This document shows, piece by piece, positions 25,766-33,789 of a stretch of 54,618 nt of DNA; the stretch's first letter is position 1, and each line of letters opens with the position of its first letter. This DNA comes from Maribacter sp. GTDB taxonomy: Bacteria; Bacteroidota; Bacteroidia; Flavobacteriales; Flavobacteriaceae. Below the pieces are notes generated by a model. That model ran no database searches, had not been told where the DNA came from, and saw only the letters and a list, made by a program, of their open reading frames with translations. The translations under genes and the position numbers were made by a program. The stretch is taken from contig JAAETN010000391.1 of the NCBI GenBank assembly GCA_024228355.1, forward strand, positions 1-54,618, given 5' to 3'.

Positions 25766-26491
25766 TTACATGTTGATTCCCATGAATGCCAAACCAGCAA
25801 CGACCGCTCCAAATAAAGGTCCAAATATGGGTATCCAAGCATATTTCCAATCACTGTTCCCTTTATTTTTTAAAGGCAAAAGGGCGTGCAAAATCCTTGG
25901 TCCCAGATCACGAGCCGGATTAATGGCATAACCTGTTGGTCCTCCAAGGCTAAAACCTATTCCCATGACCAATAATGCAACAGGGAGAGCATCTAAAGAA
26001 CCTAATGAAAATGACTCATCACCTATACTACCACCTGCAATAAGGAATACCCCTAAAACTAGTGTAAATGTACCGATTGCCTCTGTTGCAAAGTTCCAAA
26101 ACGAATTTCGTATAGCCGGTGATGTTGAAAAAGTCGCCAATATTGCAGATTGGTCAGTTGTGGCGTCGTAATGTTTTTTATAGGTCAGCCAAACGAGCAG
26201 ATTACCCATCATAGCACCTAAAATTTGAGCCATGAAATACCCTGGTACCATATTCCAATCAAACTTCCCTGTTATCGCCAAACCCAAGGTAACTGCCGGG
26301 TTTATATGGGCCCCAGAAACATCGGCACTAACAAACACGCCACAAAAAACGGCAAGGCCCCATGCTAAGGAAATACCTACCCAGCCTAAGCTGGCTCCTT
26401 TAGTGTCTTTTAGAACAAGATTTGCTACTACCCCATTACCTAGCAATATCAGCATGGCTGTTCCAATAAATTCATATAAATATACATTCAT
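25766..26491 (-). CDS. glpF: Aquaglyceroporin / glycerol uptake facilitator (MIP family)
   Basis: A 241-residue inner-membrane channel. Six membrane spans plus two half-helices with the NPA boxes: GAHINPAVTLG (about 60-70) and GYAINPARDLGPR (~187-199). The Asp after the second NPAR is the signature of the glycerol-conducting branch rather than strict water channels. The extended periplasmic loop before the second box (GSIGDESFSLGSLD) also fits GlpF. No glycerol kinase gene is adjacent. Its role could tie to glycerol-3-phosphate supply for the envelope genes at 14-19 kb, but the distance makes that speculative. Confidence 0.93.
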   Translation of the reverse strand: MNVYLYEFIGTAMLILLGNGVVANLVLKDTKGASLGWVGISLAWGLAVFCGVFVSADVSGAHINPAVTLGLAITGKFDWNMVPGYFMAQILGAMMGNLLVWLTYKKHYDATTDQSAILATFSTSPAIRNSFWNFATEAIGTFTLVLGVFLIAGGSIGDESFSLGSLDALPVALLVMGIGFSLGGPTGYAINPARDLGPRILHALLPLKNKGNSDWKYAWIPIFGPLFGAVVAGLAFMGINM

Positions 26492-26554
26492 GATTTTGGT
26501 TATTTAGTTGGTATAAGAATAAGAATTTTTTTTAAAATGTGTTCAATAAATCTG

Positions 26555-27796
26555 CTAATCAACAAGGGATTGATATACAAACTGTCGCATTTTTTCACTG
26601 TAAAAGTTACTATAAGGTTGCAATTGAGTCATCAATATGGAAATCAATTTTTCCTTCGGATCAATAAAAAAGTATGTGCTATATGCGCCACCCCAATAGT
26701 ATTGACCTACAGACCCCAGGCTTTTAGCATCTGCCAAATTAGTGGTCACCCCGAAACCGAAGCCAAATCCTTGCCCAGGTGCCTGGTTCAAATCCCCAAT
26801 TTGATTCATAGTCATAATGTCTACGGTTTTAGGACTAAGATAGAGCTTACCATTTATGCTCCCCTTGTTTAGCATCATTTGACAGAATTTCATGTAATCA
26901 GCTGCGGTTGAAAAAAGACCGTGTGTTCCTCCAAATACTTTATTCCCCTCTATGGGCAATTGCTGTTCAGAGGTTATCAATTTTCCTTCTTGATTAAGAT
27001 TATGAACAGGGACCCATCTGCTTTGGTTTTCTCTGTCTATATTGTATCCTGTATCTTTCATTCCCAACGGGTCAAAAAGGCGTTCTTGTAGAAAATCAGC
27101 AACCGTTTTTCCTGAAAATTTCTCAATCAACAAGGCAAGTACATCGGGAGATGCGCTATAATACCATTGCTCACCAGGATGACCAATAAGAGGAAGGCTA
27201 GCTAAGGTATTTACCCTACTTTCAATATTTTCTTGAGGTTCATAGTAAAGTGCTTTCGCTATATCATTATCCAATTGGGTTCCACCAAGCCCATGGGAAA
27301 ATCCTGCCGTATGTGAAAGGAGATGTGCAATGGTTATCGCTTTATCTGCTTCTAATGTAGGTCCATCCTTTCCTGCTTGTACATCTTTGGCAACTTTGAC
27401 GTTTTTGAATGGTGGCAAATATTTTGACACCGGATCGGTCAGAAAAAAATGACCTTCCTCATATAACATCATGAATGCCGCTGTGACAATTGGTTTAGTC
27501 ATCGACATCAAATGGAATATGCCGTCTTTTTGCATCGGTTTTTTTTCTGCAAGACTGCTATTACCAATAAAGGAATTATGTACAATTTTTCCATTTCGGG
27601 AAACCAGGGATATAGCACCTGCAATCCGACCTTCTTTTATTTCCTTGTTTAAAAAGGCATCATATCTTGCCAATCTTTCGATTGAGACACCCTCATTATA
27701 AAAGGATTCCCGATTTGACTGGGCATTTGTTAGCGAGAAAGGAACTATTAAAAAGATAAGGATAAAAGCTAATCGAATAGGGTTGCTATTTTTCAT
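26555..27796 (-). CDS. Serine hydrolase, class C beta-lactamase / esterase-like family
   Basis: A 413-residue exported penicillin-binding-protein-like hydrolase. Start chosen at MKNSNPIRLAFILIF (27796), which begins a signal peptide ending LTNAQ; a longer frame to 27868 would bury this signal. SxxK motif in MSMTKPIV (about residues 92-99, Ser nucleophile and Lys base), YxA in YYSASPDVL (second motif Tyr), and FGGTHGLF (HxG third motif). Family members are esterases, D-amino acid amidases or beta-lactamases; substrate is not decidable. Monocistronic, with a 231-bp divergent gap toward the DUF2853 gene. Confidence 0.9.
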   Translation of the reverse strand: MKNSNPIRLAFILIFLIVPFSLTNAQSNRESFYNEGVSIERLARYDAFLNKEIKEGRIAGAISLVSRNGKIVHNSFIGNSSLAEKKPMQKDGIFHLMSMTKPIVTAAFMMLYEEGHFFLTDPVSKYLPPFKNVKVAKDVQAGKDGPTLEADKAITIAHLLSHTAGFSHGLGGTQLDNDIAKALYYEPQENIESRVNTLASLPLIGHPGEQWYYSASPDVLALLIEKFSGKTVADFLQERLFDPLGMKDTGYNIDRENQSRWVPVHNLNQEGKLITSEQQLPIEGNKVFGGTHGLFSTAADYMKFCQMMLNKGSINGKLYLSPKTVDIMTMNQIGDLNQAPGQGFGFGFGVTTNLADAKSLGSVGQYYWGGAYSTYFFIDPKEKLISILMTQLQPYSNFYSEKMRQFVYQSLVD

Positions 27797-27899
27797 ATTT
27801 AGACTGGTTTTTAAATGATTAGGTCCATTGATTTTTGTACTTATTTTGGTGGTTTTGGAAAATAGCACAAAAACTCCTAAATATAGCGTTTTTAAGGAA

Positions 27900-27917
27900 T
27901 AAGACGTGCTTGTCTTA
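27900..27917. promoter_or_regulatory. Candidate operator: TAAGAC-N6-GTCTTA
   Basis: Dyad of two perfect 6-bp arms (27900-27905 and 27912-27917) inside the divergent intergenic region between the serine hydrolase and DUF2853 genes. The spacing fits a dimeric regulator; no regulator gene is next to it. Confidence 0.35.
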
Positions 27918-28027
27918 AAATAAATACTATTATTTACCCTCTTCTATTTATCTTTTTACTGCAGAAATCTTTAACTTACGGTTGTTATCAAACACAATAC
28001 TAATTTTAACCTAAAAAATTAATTCTC

Positions 28028-28360
28028 ATGAGTGATTTAGCGGAAAAACTGGCTAAACTAAAGCAAACAGCGGAGGATCAGCTGAAGGAATGTGGAGTTT
28101 CAAATGTTGATCATGAACTATTGGAAACTTTGGTAAATCGACTGCGTACTATGATTAATAACAAAGATGCCGTCTTGGTTTCTGGTCAAGACGCTTCTGA
28201 GTTAGAGACTGTTCGTAGAAACTTTGTTGAAAAGAAACTGGGCATTACTGATAAAGAAAAAGCCATGGACGCTATTCATAAAGTAGCTGAAAAGATGTCA
28301 GGAATAAGAATGAAGAGTAGACCGGCTTTCTATTATTTGGTACAACAGGAATTAAGTTAA
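28028..28360 (+). CDS. DUF2853 family protein
   Basis: A 110-residue all-helical cytosolic protein of the DUF2853 family, which is widespread in Bacteroidota and some Proteobacteria and has no known activity. Recognised from MSDLAEKLAKLKQTA, VDHELLETLVNRL, SELETVRRNFVEKKLGI and the C-terminal RMKSRPAFYYLVQQ. The leader shows TTG at 27982-27984 and TAATTTTA at 28001-28008, a near match to the -33/-7 pattern with 16-bp spacing. A strong terminator follows at 28393, so the gene stands alone; such small solitary genes are often highly expressed. Confidence 0.88.
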   Translation: MSDLAEKLAKLKQTAEDQLKECGVSNVDHELLETLVNRLRTMINNKDAVLVSGQDASELETVRRNFVEKKLGITDKEKAMDAIHKVAEKMSGIRMKSRPAFYYLVQQELS

Positions 28361-28392
28361 TGCATGCATTTTAACAATAAATAAATGAATAG

Positions 28393-28425
28393 CAAGGGCA
28401 ACTTTTATTGTTGCCCTTGATTTTT
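28393..28425 (+). terminator. Rho-independent terminator after the DUF2853 gene
   Basis: A 10-bp perfect stem CAAGGGCAAC (28393-28402) / GTTGCCCTTG (28410-28419), seven-base loop, followed by ATTTTT. Confidence 0.92.
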
Positions 28426-28448
28426 AGAATTTTACCAAGCCAACTAAA

Positions 28449-30647
28449 ATGAAATTACCAAGAATTCCTGCTCTATTGTGCTTTCTTTTCCTTCCTTTTC
28501 TTTCCGTTGCACAGGATTATTCATCAAATCTCAAAGAACGTCCAATAGCTTCCGCTGTTGCAATAAGCGAGGATCCGTCGATAGATGGTGAAGTTTTGAA
28601 TGATGAAATATGGCAGAAGATAAAACCTTTTGGATCACTTAATCAAATACAACCCAATTATGGGCAGCCTGCTAGTGAGAAAACAGATATTCGCATTGCC
28701 TATACTTCCTCAACTTTTTATGTTTCGGTTGTTTGTCATGATTCCCAGCCTAAAGCATTAGTGGTTTCCGATGCGCGGCGTGATGCTGATTTAGAGAATA
28801 CCGATGCCTTTATATTTATTTTGGATACTTACAAGGATAACCAAAATGGATTTGTCTTTGGGACAAATTCAATCGGTGTGGAGTATGATGCCCAGGTAGA
28901 TAATGAAGGCCAGGGAAATTTCAATGCCAATCGACAGCAAGGTGGAACCATTGGTGGTTTTAATATAAATTGGGATGGTTCCTGGGAAGTTCAGACCAAA
29001 GTGGGTGATTTTGGATGGAGTGCCGAATTTGCAATTCCATTGCGGACAATACGTTTTCAGGCAGGAAAGGATTGGGGCATCAATTTTCGAAGGAATATTC
29101 GAAAAACAAATGAAATCGACTACTGGGCAGAACTACCAGTAGGGTTTACATTAAATCGCCTTTCATTGGCCGGAACCTTAACAGGGTTAAAACTTAAGAA
29201 TCCAGGTAACTTAAAAATGACACCCTATGTTTTAGGTCAACTTTCGAAGGACTTTGAGGCTGATACTGATACGCAATTCGACTCTGAAGTCGGTGGGGAT
29301 ATAAAATTTAGTATTACACCTAGCTTAACTTTGGATCTAACCTATAATACCGATTTTGCCCAGGTTGAGGTCGATCAACAACAGGTAAATTTGGACCGAT
29401 TTAATTTATTTTTTCCTGAAAAAAGGCCCTTTTTTCTTGAAAATGCAGGATTATTCAGTGTTGGTAGCCCAGGGGAAGTAGATCTCTTTTTTAGTCGAAG
29501 AATCGGCATTGGGGAAGAGGGTAATGTTGTTCCGATAATTGGTGGAGCTAGACTGTCGGGCAAGGTCAACCGTACTAATGTTGGACTACTGACCATGTTT
29601 ACCGAGGATGTTACCAATGCTAATATTGAAAAGAATAATTTCACCGTTGCCCGAGTAAACCATGAATTTAAAGGCAGGTCTGCGCTAGGTGCAGTTTTGA
29701 TAAATCGTGAGGGATTAGAGACCAGTGGGGATTTTAATAGAACTATTGCTTTGGACGGTAAGTTAGGTTTAGGCCGCAAGGCAAGGATGTCCGGTTTTTT
29801 TGCCAAATCTAAGGGCACTGTAGATGCCGACGATGAGCATGCCTTCAAGTTCCAAACAGATTATAAATGGAATAATTGGGAGATTCGAGGAGCCTATACA
29901 GAGGTCGGCCAAGGCTTTAATCCTGAGGTGGGTTTTTTACTTCGTTCCTCATTCAAAAAACCTGAAGGTCTAGTTCTTTATCATTTAAGGCCAAAGAATA
30001 AAGATGCTAAGATTTTGGAGCACAGACCTCATGTATCTTATCGCGGGTATTGGAATTTTGATGGATTTCAAGAAACAGGCTTTTTACATGTAGATAACCA
30101 TTGGGAATATAAAAGTGGGTTTGAAATACACACTGGCGTGAATTTTACAACTGAAGGGGTTGTAGATCCTTTTGAGATTTCAGAAAATGTATTCGTACAA
30201 CCAGGAGTTTATAAGCATGCTGAGTCACAAATCATTATAATGACCAATAAGAGTAAGCCTATTGCATTTAACCTGCGTTCGGTGATAGGAGGTTCTTTTG
30301 GAGGTACACGTTACTTGAACAGTGGTACCCTGTCATTTCGTCAAGGGGATAAGTTTAATGCAGCTTTTACTTATATGTATAACAAAGTTAATTTACCTGT
30401 TGGGGATTTTAATGCCAACGTTTTTATAAGCCAATTGTCCTATTCCTTTAAACCCAATATTTATATTCAAGGGTTGGTTCAAAATAATACAGTAAATAAA
30501 TTATGGGCGGCGAACCTTAGGTTTGGTTGGTTGCAGCGTGCTAATACCGGTTTGTTCGTAGTTTATAACCACAATCTACAGGATGGAAGTCCGTTGAACA
30601 ATAGTTTTATAATCAAGTACACCCGAATGTTCGACCTGGTGAAATAG
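28449..30647 (+). CDS. DUF5916 protein with N-terminal family 9 carbohydrate-binding domain
   Basis: A 732-residue exported protein, probably an outer-membrane beta-barrel. Signal peptide 1-21 (LSVAQD). Residues ~35-245 match the CBM9-like domain: SIDGEVLNDEIWQKI (46-60), IAYTSSTFYVSVVCHDSQP, NTDAFIFILDTYKDNQNGFVF and WSAEFAIPLRTIRF. From ~255 onward the DUF5916 region has alternating polar/aromatic strands, FAQVEVDQQQVNLDRFNLFF (about 305-324) and PEKRPFFLENAGLF, a block nearly invariant in the family, ending in an aromatic-terminated strand (YTRMFDLVK). The family's task is unknown; membership near glycan or peptide utilisation genes is common. Confidence 0.92.
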   Translation: MKLPRIPALLCFLFLPFLSVAQDYSSNLKERPIASAVAISEDPSIDGEVLNDEIWQKIKPFGSLNQIQPNYGQPASEKTDIRIAYTSSTFYVSVVCHDSQPKALVVSDARRDADLENTDAFIFILDTYKDNQNGFVFGTNSIGVEYDAQVDNEGQGNFNANRQQGGTIGGFNINWDGSWEVQTKVGDFGWSAEFAIPLRTIRFQAGKDWGINFRRNIRKTNEIDYWAELPVGFTLNRLSLAGTLTGLKLKNPGNLKMTPYVLGQLSKDFEADTDTQFDSEVGGDIKFSITPSLTLDLTYNTDFAQVEVDQQQVNLDRFNLFFPEKRPFFLENAGLFSVGSPGEVDLFFSRRIGIGEEGNVVPIIGGARLSGKVNRTNVGLLTMFTEDVTNANIEKNNFTVARVNHEFKGRSALGAVLINREGLETSGDFNRTIALDGKLGLGRKARMSGFFAKSKGTVDADDEHAFKFQTDYKWNNWEIRGAYTEVGQGFNPEVGFLLRSSFKKPEGLVLYHLRPKNKDAKILEHRPHVSYRGYWNFDGFQETGFLHVDNHWEYKSGFEIHTGVNFTTEGVVDPFEISENVFVQPGVYKHAESQIIIMTNKSKPIAFNLRSVIGGSFGGTRYLNSGTLSFRQGDKFNAAFTYMYNKVNLPVGDFNANVFISQLSYSFKPNIYIQGLVQNNTVNKLWAANLRFGWLQRANTGLFVVYNHNLQDGSPLNNSFIIKYTRMFDLVK

Positions 30648-30661
30648 CTGCTGTTTTTATG

Positions 30662-31119
30662 TTACACCCCGAACTGCTGCAGATGATGGTCCAAATGTTT
30701 TGAAAACAACGTGTTCCATTCATTAGCTGATAGTGGGCCAAAAGCGTGTGATTCCTTGCCTTGAAAATGGTCGCTACCCAATTGATGGGTCTTTTGTAAA
30801 TGCGCTATTAATCGCTTTTTTTCAATTTCAAATTCACGCTGATCGCTTATTATGAATATCGGTGATGTTCGGCTGTTCTTCTTATAAGGTTTTGGCCCAA
30901 CAACAGCATTCTTAGCAAAAAGTTTAATCATGAATTTTTTAATCCCTTTGGCTTAGGATACTTGTCCGTATAAACTAGTTCATAAGCAACATTGCAATGC
31001 GCCAACATTTGGGTTACATTCATCTTGCCCCAAAGATTGGGCGTCTCATGTGTTAATTGGTTTATTCTGTTTATGGTTTCTTGGTTCTCATTAGCATCGA
31101 ACAGATTTTTCCAACTCAT
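30662..31119 (-). pseudogene. DUF1569 (DinB-like) gene split by a one-base frameshift
   Basis: Two reading frames together make one DUF1569 protein of about 152 residues. 30928-31119 encodes the first 63 residues with LWGKMNVTQMLAHCNVAYEL (conserved metal-type His) and ends at a stop after KPKGLKNS. 30662-30931 encodes 89 residues with VGPKPYKKNSRTSPIF, FGPLSANEWNTLFSKHLDHH and the terminal LQQFGV. The break is at an A6 run (T6 at 30935-30940 on the plus strand): with seven A the frame reads KPKG-LKKF-MIKLFAKN without a gap. The heptamer A-AAA-AAT is also in the right phase for a programmed -1 shift, and the downstream ATG overlaps the upstream stop (ATGA). Mutation, recoding or a sequencing error are all possible. 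Confidence 0.82.
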
Positions 31120-31252
31120 GATTTTTTATTTTAAGGTTAGAATAAAAATACGATTATTTAAAATTAAAAAACCAATGAAAATGGTCATTTCCAATGAATT
31201 ATATACCCAAGCGTTCAATGGTTGTTTACCGTTCAAATTTTACTCTTCAATT

Positions 31253-32068
31253 TTATTTATCCTCCATAAAAAGCTGCTTAATTTCATTTCTGAAATCTTC
31301 GTCACCAATAGTTAATCGTTGTTTATACAATGCTATGGCGTCTTCCCCAGCCACATATCTAAGCTTTTGTTTGCCGTCCGTGGCAGCTTCAAAAACAACT
31401 TCTGAAATCTGTTCAGCTGTTGAATAACCTTTTTGAAGTTCAGGATCCATAAACACCGACATTACCTTTTTGGTTTGATCAATATAAGCATCGTGGGAAG
31501 TTGAAATAAGAGAGCGGTCAATAAAATCAGTCTTTATGCCTCCAGGAGATAGAGTTTTCACACTAATATTGAAAGAACTTAATTCAAAAGCCAAACTTTC
31601 ACTCCATCCTTCCAATGCCCATTTTGTAGCATGGTAAATAGAAAAGAAGGGGAAGCTAACTAAACCTCCAATTGAAGTTGTGGTAATAAATAGACCTTTA
31701 TTCTGGCCCCGGAAATGGGGAAGAAAAGCTTTTGTTACCCTCATTACGCCCAATAGGTTCGTATTTATCTGCTGTACTATTTGCTTATCGGTTGTACCTT
31801 CAAAAGGTCCGGATAAACCATAACCAGCATTGTTGAAAACCACATCAATGTCGTTCCTTGAAACTGCGATCTGAACCGTTGACTTTATTTCGTCAACATT
31901 GGTCACATCCAATGGAAGAATTGTAATGTTGTCAAAACTATTAAGTTCAGATTCATTACTTGGGTTCCGCATGGTAGCGTAAACATTCCATCCTTTTTTT
32001 GAAAATAATTTAGCGGTAGCTTTTCCTAATCCTGAAGAAGCCCCTGTAATAAAAATTGTCTTTGCCAT
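31253..32068 (-). CDS. Short-chain dehydrogenase/reductase (SDR family)
   Basis: A 271-residue NAD(P)-dependent oxidoreductase with a Rossmann fold. TGASSGLG at 8-15 (cofactor loop), NNAGYG (about 87-92), catalytic Ser in TTSIGGLVS (~138-146) and YHATK (Tyr-154, Lys-158 region). The basic residue after the second strand (ATMRNPS) suggests NADPH preference. The lid LSPGGIKTDFIDRS and the C-terminal tail resemble flavobacterial 'SDR family oxidoreductase' with unknown substrate. Separate from the upstream operon by 80 bp. Confidence 0.92.
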   Translation of the reverse strand: MAKTIFITGASSGLGKATAKLFSKKGWNVYATMRNPSNESELNSFDNITILPLDVTNVDEIKSTVQIAVSRNDIDVVFNNAGYGLSGPFEGTTDKQIVQQINTNLLGVMRVTKAFLPHFRGQNKGLFITTTSIGGLVSFPFFSIYHATKWALEGWSESLAFELSSFNISVKTLSPGGIKTDFIDRSLISTSHDAYIDQTKKVMSVFMDPELQKGYSTAEQISEVVFEAATDGKQKLRYVAGEDAIALYKQRLTIGDEDFRNEIKQLFMEDK

Positions 32069-32148
32069 GTTTTGATTTTAATATGTCTGTTGGGTTTTAA
32101 ATATCAGAGTATTGGTATCGTTATTGTTAATAAATTGAGCTGTCATGA

Positions 32149-32874
32149 TTATTTGTAGGCCTGTACAAAACGTTTTAGAATTTCTTTGGGAATGGGTGTA
32201 TTGGTCTGGAGTACTGAGGCAATCAATTCTTCGGCTTCTTCAGGACGAAAATAACCATGGTATTTATAGATATTGATTCTTAAGATGAATTCTTCCTTAT
32301 CTGCTTCAGGATGGAATTGTGTGGCGTAGATATTCTCTTTGACCCTAAACATTTGAACAGGACAAGGTTTGGATGTAGCTAGTAACACCGCCCCATGAGG
32401 TACTTTATCACAGGCCTCCTTATGACCTACCAATGCTGAAAAAGTTTGTGGTAAATCTTGTAAAAGGGAATCATTTATCCCTTCTTCAGTCACATAAATA
32501 TCAACATCCCCAATAGGCTCGGGATATTTGTTCGATATTGATGCCCCACAGTATTTACCTAAGAGACCGTTTCCTGAACATGCTCCCAAAAATGGAAAGT
32601 CTTGCGGTACTACAAGGTCAAATAGTCTGTTAAAAAAGACCTCTATGTCTTTTTGAACCTTGCTCTTATTTTCTAGAGGGATACTTACATCAAACGGACT
32701 ACCACCGGCAATTATGGCCGAATAGTCATTCAAATCAATTTCTGGAATACCTTGTTCCAAACGAATGCGATGTACTTCATCCCGCTTCAATACACCAGCG
32801 CGCAATATGGCTTCAAACTCACTGTCGGCAGTTTCATTTTCGGGTCGCATTTGTAATATTAGAAATTTTTTCAC
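32149..32874 (-). CDS. Class I glutamine amidotransferase-like protein
   Basis: A 241-residue cytosolic GATase1-fold protein of the stand-alone GMP-synthase-like group. Nucleophile elbow in FPFLGACSGNGLLGKY (about 98-113, Cys in GACSG), and the His/Glu dyad in YATQFHPEADKEEF (~195-208). Upstream it has AIIAGGSPFDV, the usual G-G-P strand. Free-standing members act on small glutamyl amides or as gamma-glutamyl hydrolases; the substrate is unknown. Its start overlaps the stop of the SMP-30 gene by four bases, so both act in one operon. Confidence 0.87.
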   Translation of the reverse strand: MKKFLILQMRPENETADSEFEAILRAGVLKRDEVHRIRLEQGIPEIDLNDYSAIIAGGSPFDVSIPLENKSKVQKDIEVFFNRLFDLVVPQDFPFLGACSGNGLLGKYCGASISNKYPEPIGDVDIYVTEEGINDSLLQDLPQTFSALVGHKEACDKVPHGAVLLATSKPCPVQMFRVKENIYATQFHPEADKEEFILRINIYKYHGYFRPEEAEELIASVLQTNTPIPKEILKRFVQAYK

Positions 32875-33779
32875 AGCGCGCCTTTTACGTTCATTTTCAA
32901 GGAATAGACTGAGTTCATTGCGGTAATGAAAAGTAGTTTTTGATCTTTACCCCCAAATGTTACATTGGCCGTCCATTTTTGGTTAACGGGAATATGTTGG
33001 ATCTGCTGCCCATTCCTATTAAAAACAGTTATCCCATCCCCTGTTAAATAAACATTTCCATTGTTGTCCAAGGTCATTCCATCGGACCCCATTTCCGTAA
33101 AAAGCTTTTTATTTGAAAGGCTACCGTCTTTATTAATGGTATACGAATAGGTTTTATTATCTCCAATATCTGCAATATAAAGGGTTTCACCATCGGGAGT
33201 GCCTATAATGCCATTGGGTTGTACAAATTCGTCGGCAACTACTCGAAGCTCATTCTTGTCTTTCGGTAAATAATATACTCGTTTTAATTCTAATTCAGGT
33301 TCACTATGACTCCACCAGGGCCTTTTGTAAAAAGGGTCTGTAAGGTAAATGCCACCTTTATTATCGACCCATAGATCATTGGGGCCGTTAAGTTTTTTAC
33401 CTTTAAATCCATCTACCAGAACAGTCACATTTTTTTGGTTATCAATTCGCCATAATTGGTTCTTTTCGTCCGCACACGCCAATAGATTGCCATTATGATC
33501 AAAATAAAGGCCATTTGAACGACCTGATGGTTGCATATAAATTGAAACGGAATTGTCTACTGCTGACCACTTGATTATTTGGTCATTTGGTTGATCTGTG
33601 AAAAAGACATTTCCTTCTTTATCCACTGCTGGCCCTTCTGTAAATTCAAAATCTGAAGCAATTAAAGTGACCTTTGCATCTTCTGCGATAATGGAATAGT
33701 TCTGAGCTTCACATGAAAAGATAAACGCAAGAATGAAAGACGTAAGCGAGATAAAACACTCTTTGGTAATTAATTTCAT
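32871..33779 (-). CDS. SMP-30/gluconolactonase/LRE family protein, exported
   Basis: A 302-residue six-bladed beta-propeller lactonase-like protein. N-terminal signal with a possible lipobox (IFSC, Cys-23). Propeller marks: FTEGPAVDKEGNVFFTDQ (46-63, with the metal Glu), GRSNGLYFDHNGNLLACAD, KKLNGPNDLWVDNKGGIYLT (the N-D metal ligands), VQPNGIIGTPDGETLYIADI and GSDGMTLDNNGNVYLTG. Hydrolyses sugar or other lactones in related proteins. Sits between the aminoacylase (10-bp gap) and the amidotransferase (4-bp overlap). Confidence 0.9.
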   Translation of the reverse strand: MKLITKECFISLTSFILAFIFSCEAQNYSIIAEDAKVTLIASDFEFTEGPAVDKEGNVFFTDQPNDQIIKWSAVDNSVSIYMQPSGRSNGLYFDHNGNLLACADEKNQLWRIDNQKNVTVLVDGFKGKKLNGPNDLWVDNKGGIYLTDPFYKRPWWSHSEPELELKRVYYLPKDKNELRVVADEFVQPNGIIGTPDGETLYIADIGDNKTYSYTINKDGSLSNKKLFTEMGSDGMTLDNNGNVYLTGDGITVFNRNGQQIQHIPVNQKWTANVTFGGKDQKLLFITAMNSVYSLKMNVKGAL

Positions 33780-33789
33780 TTTTTAATTA

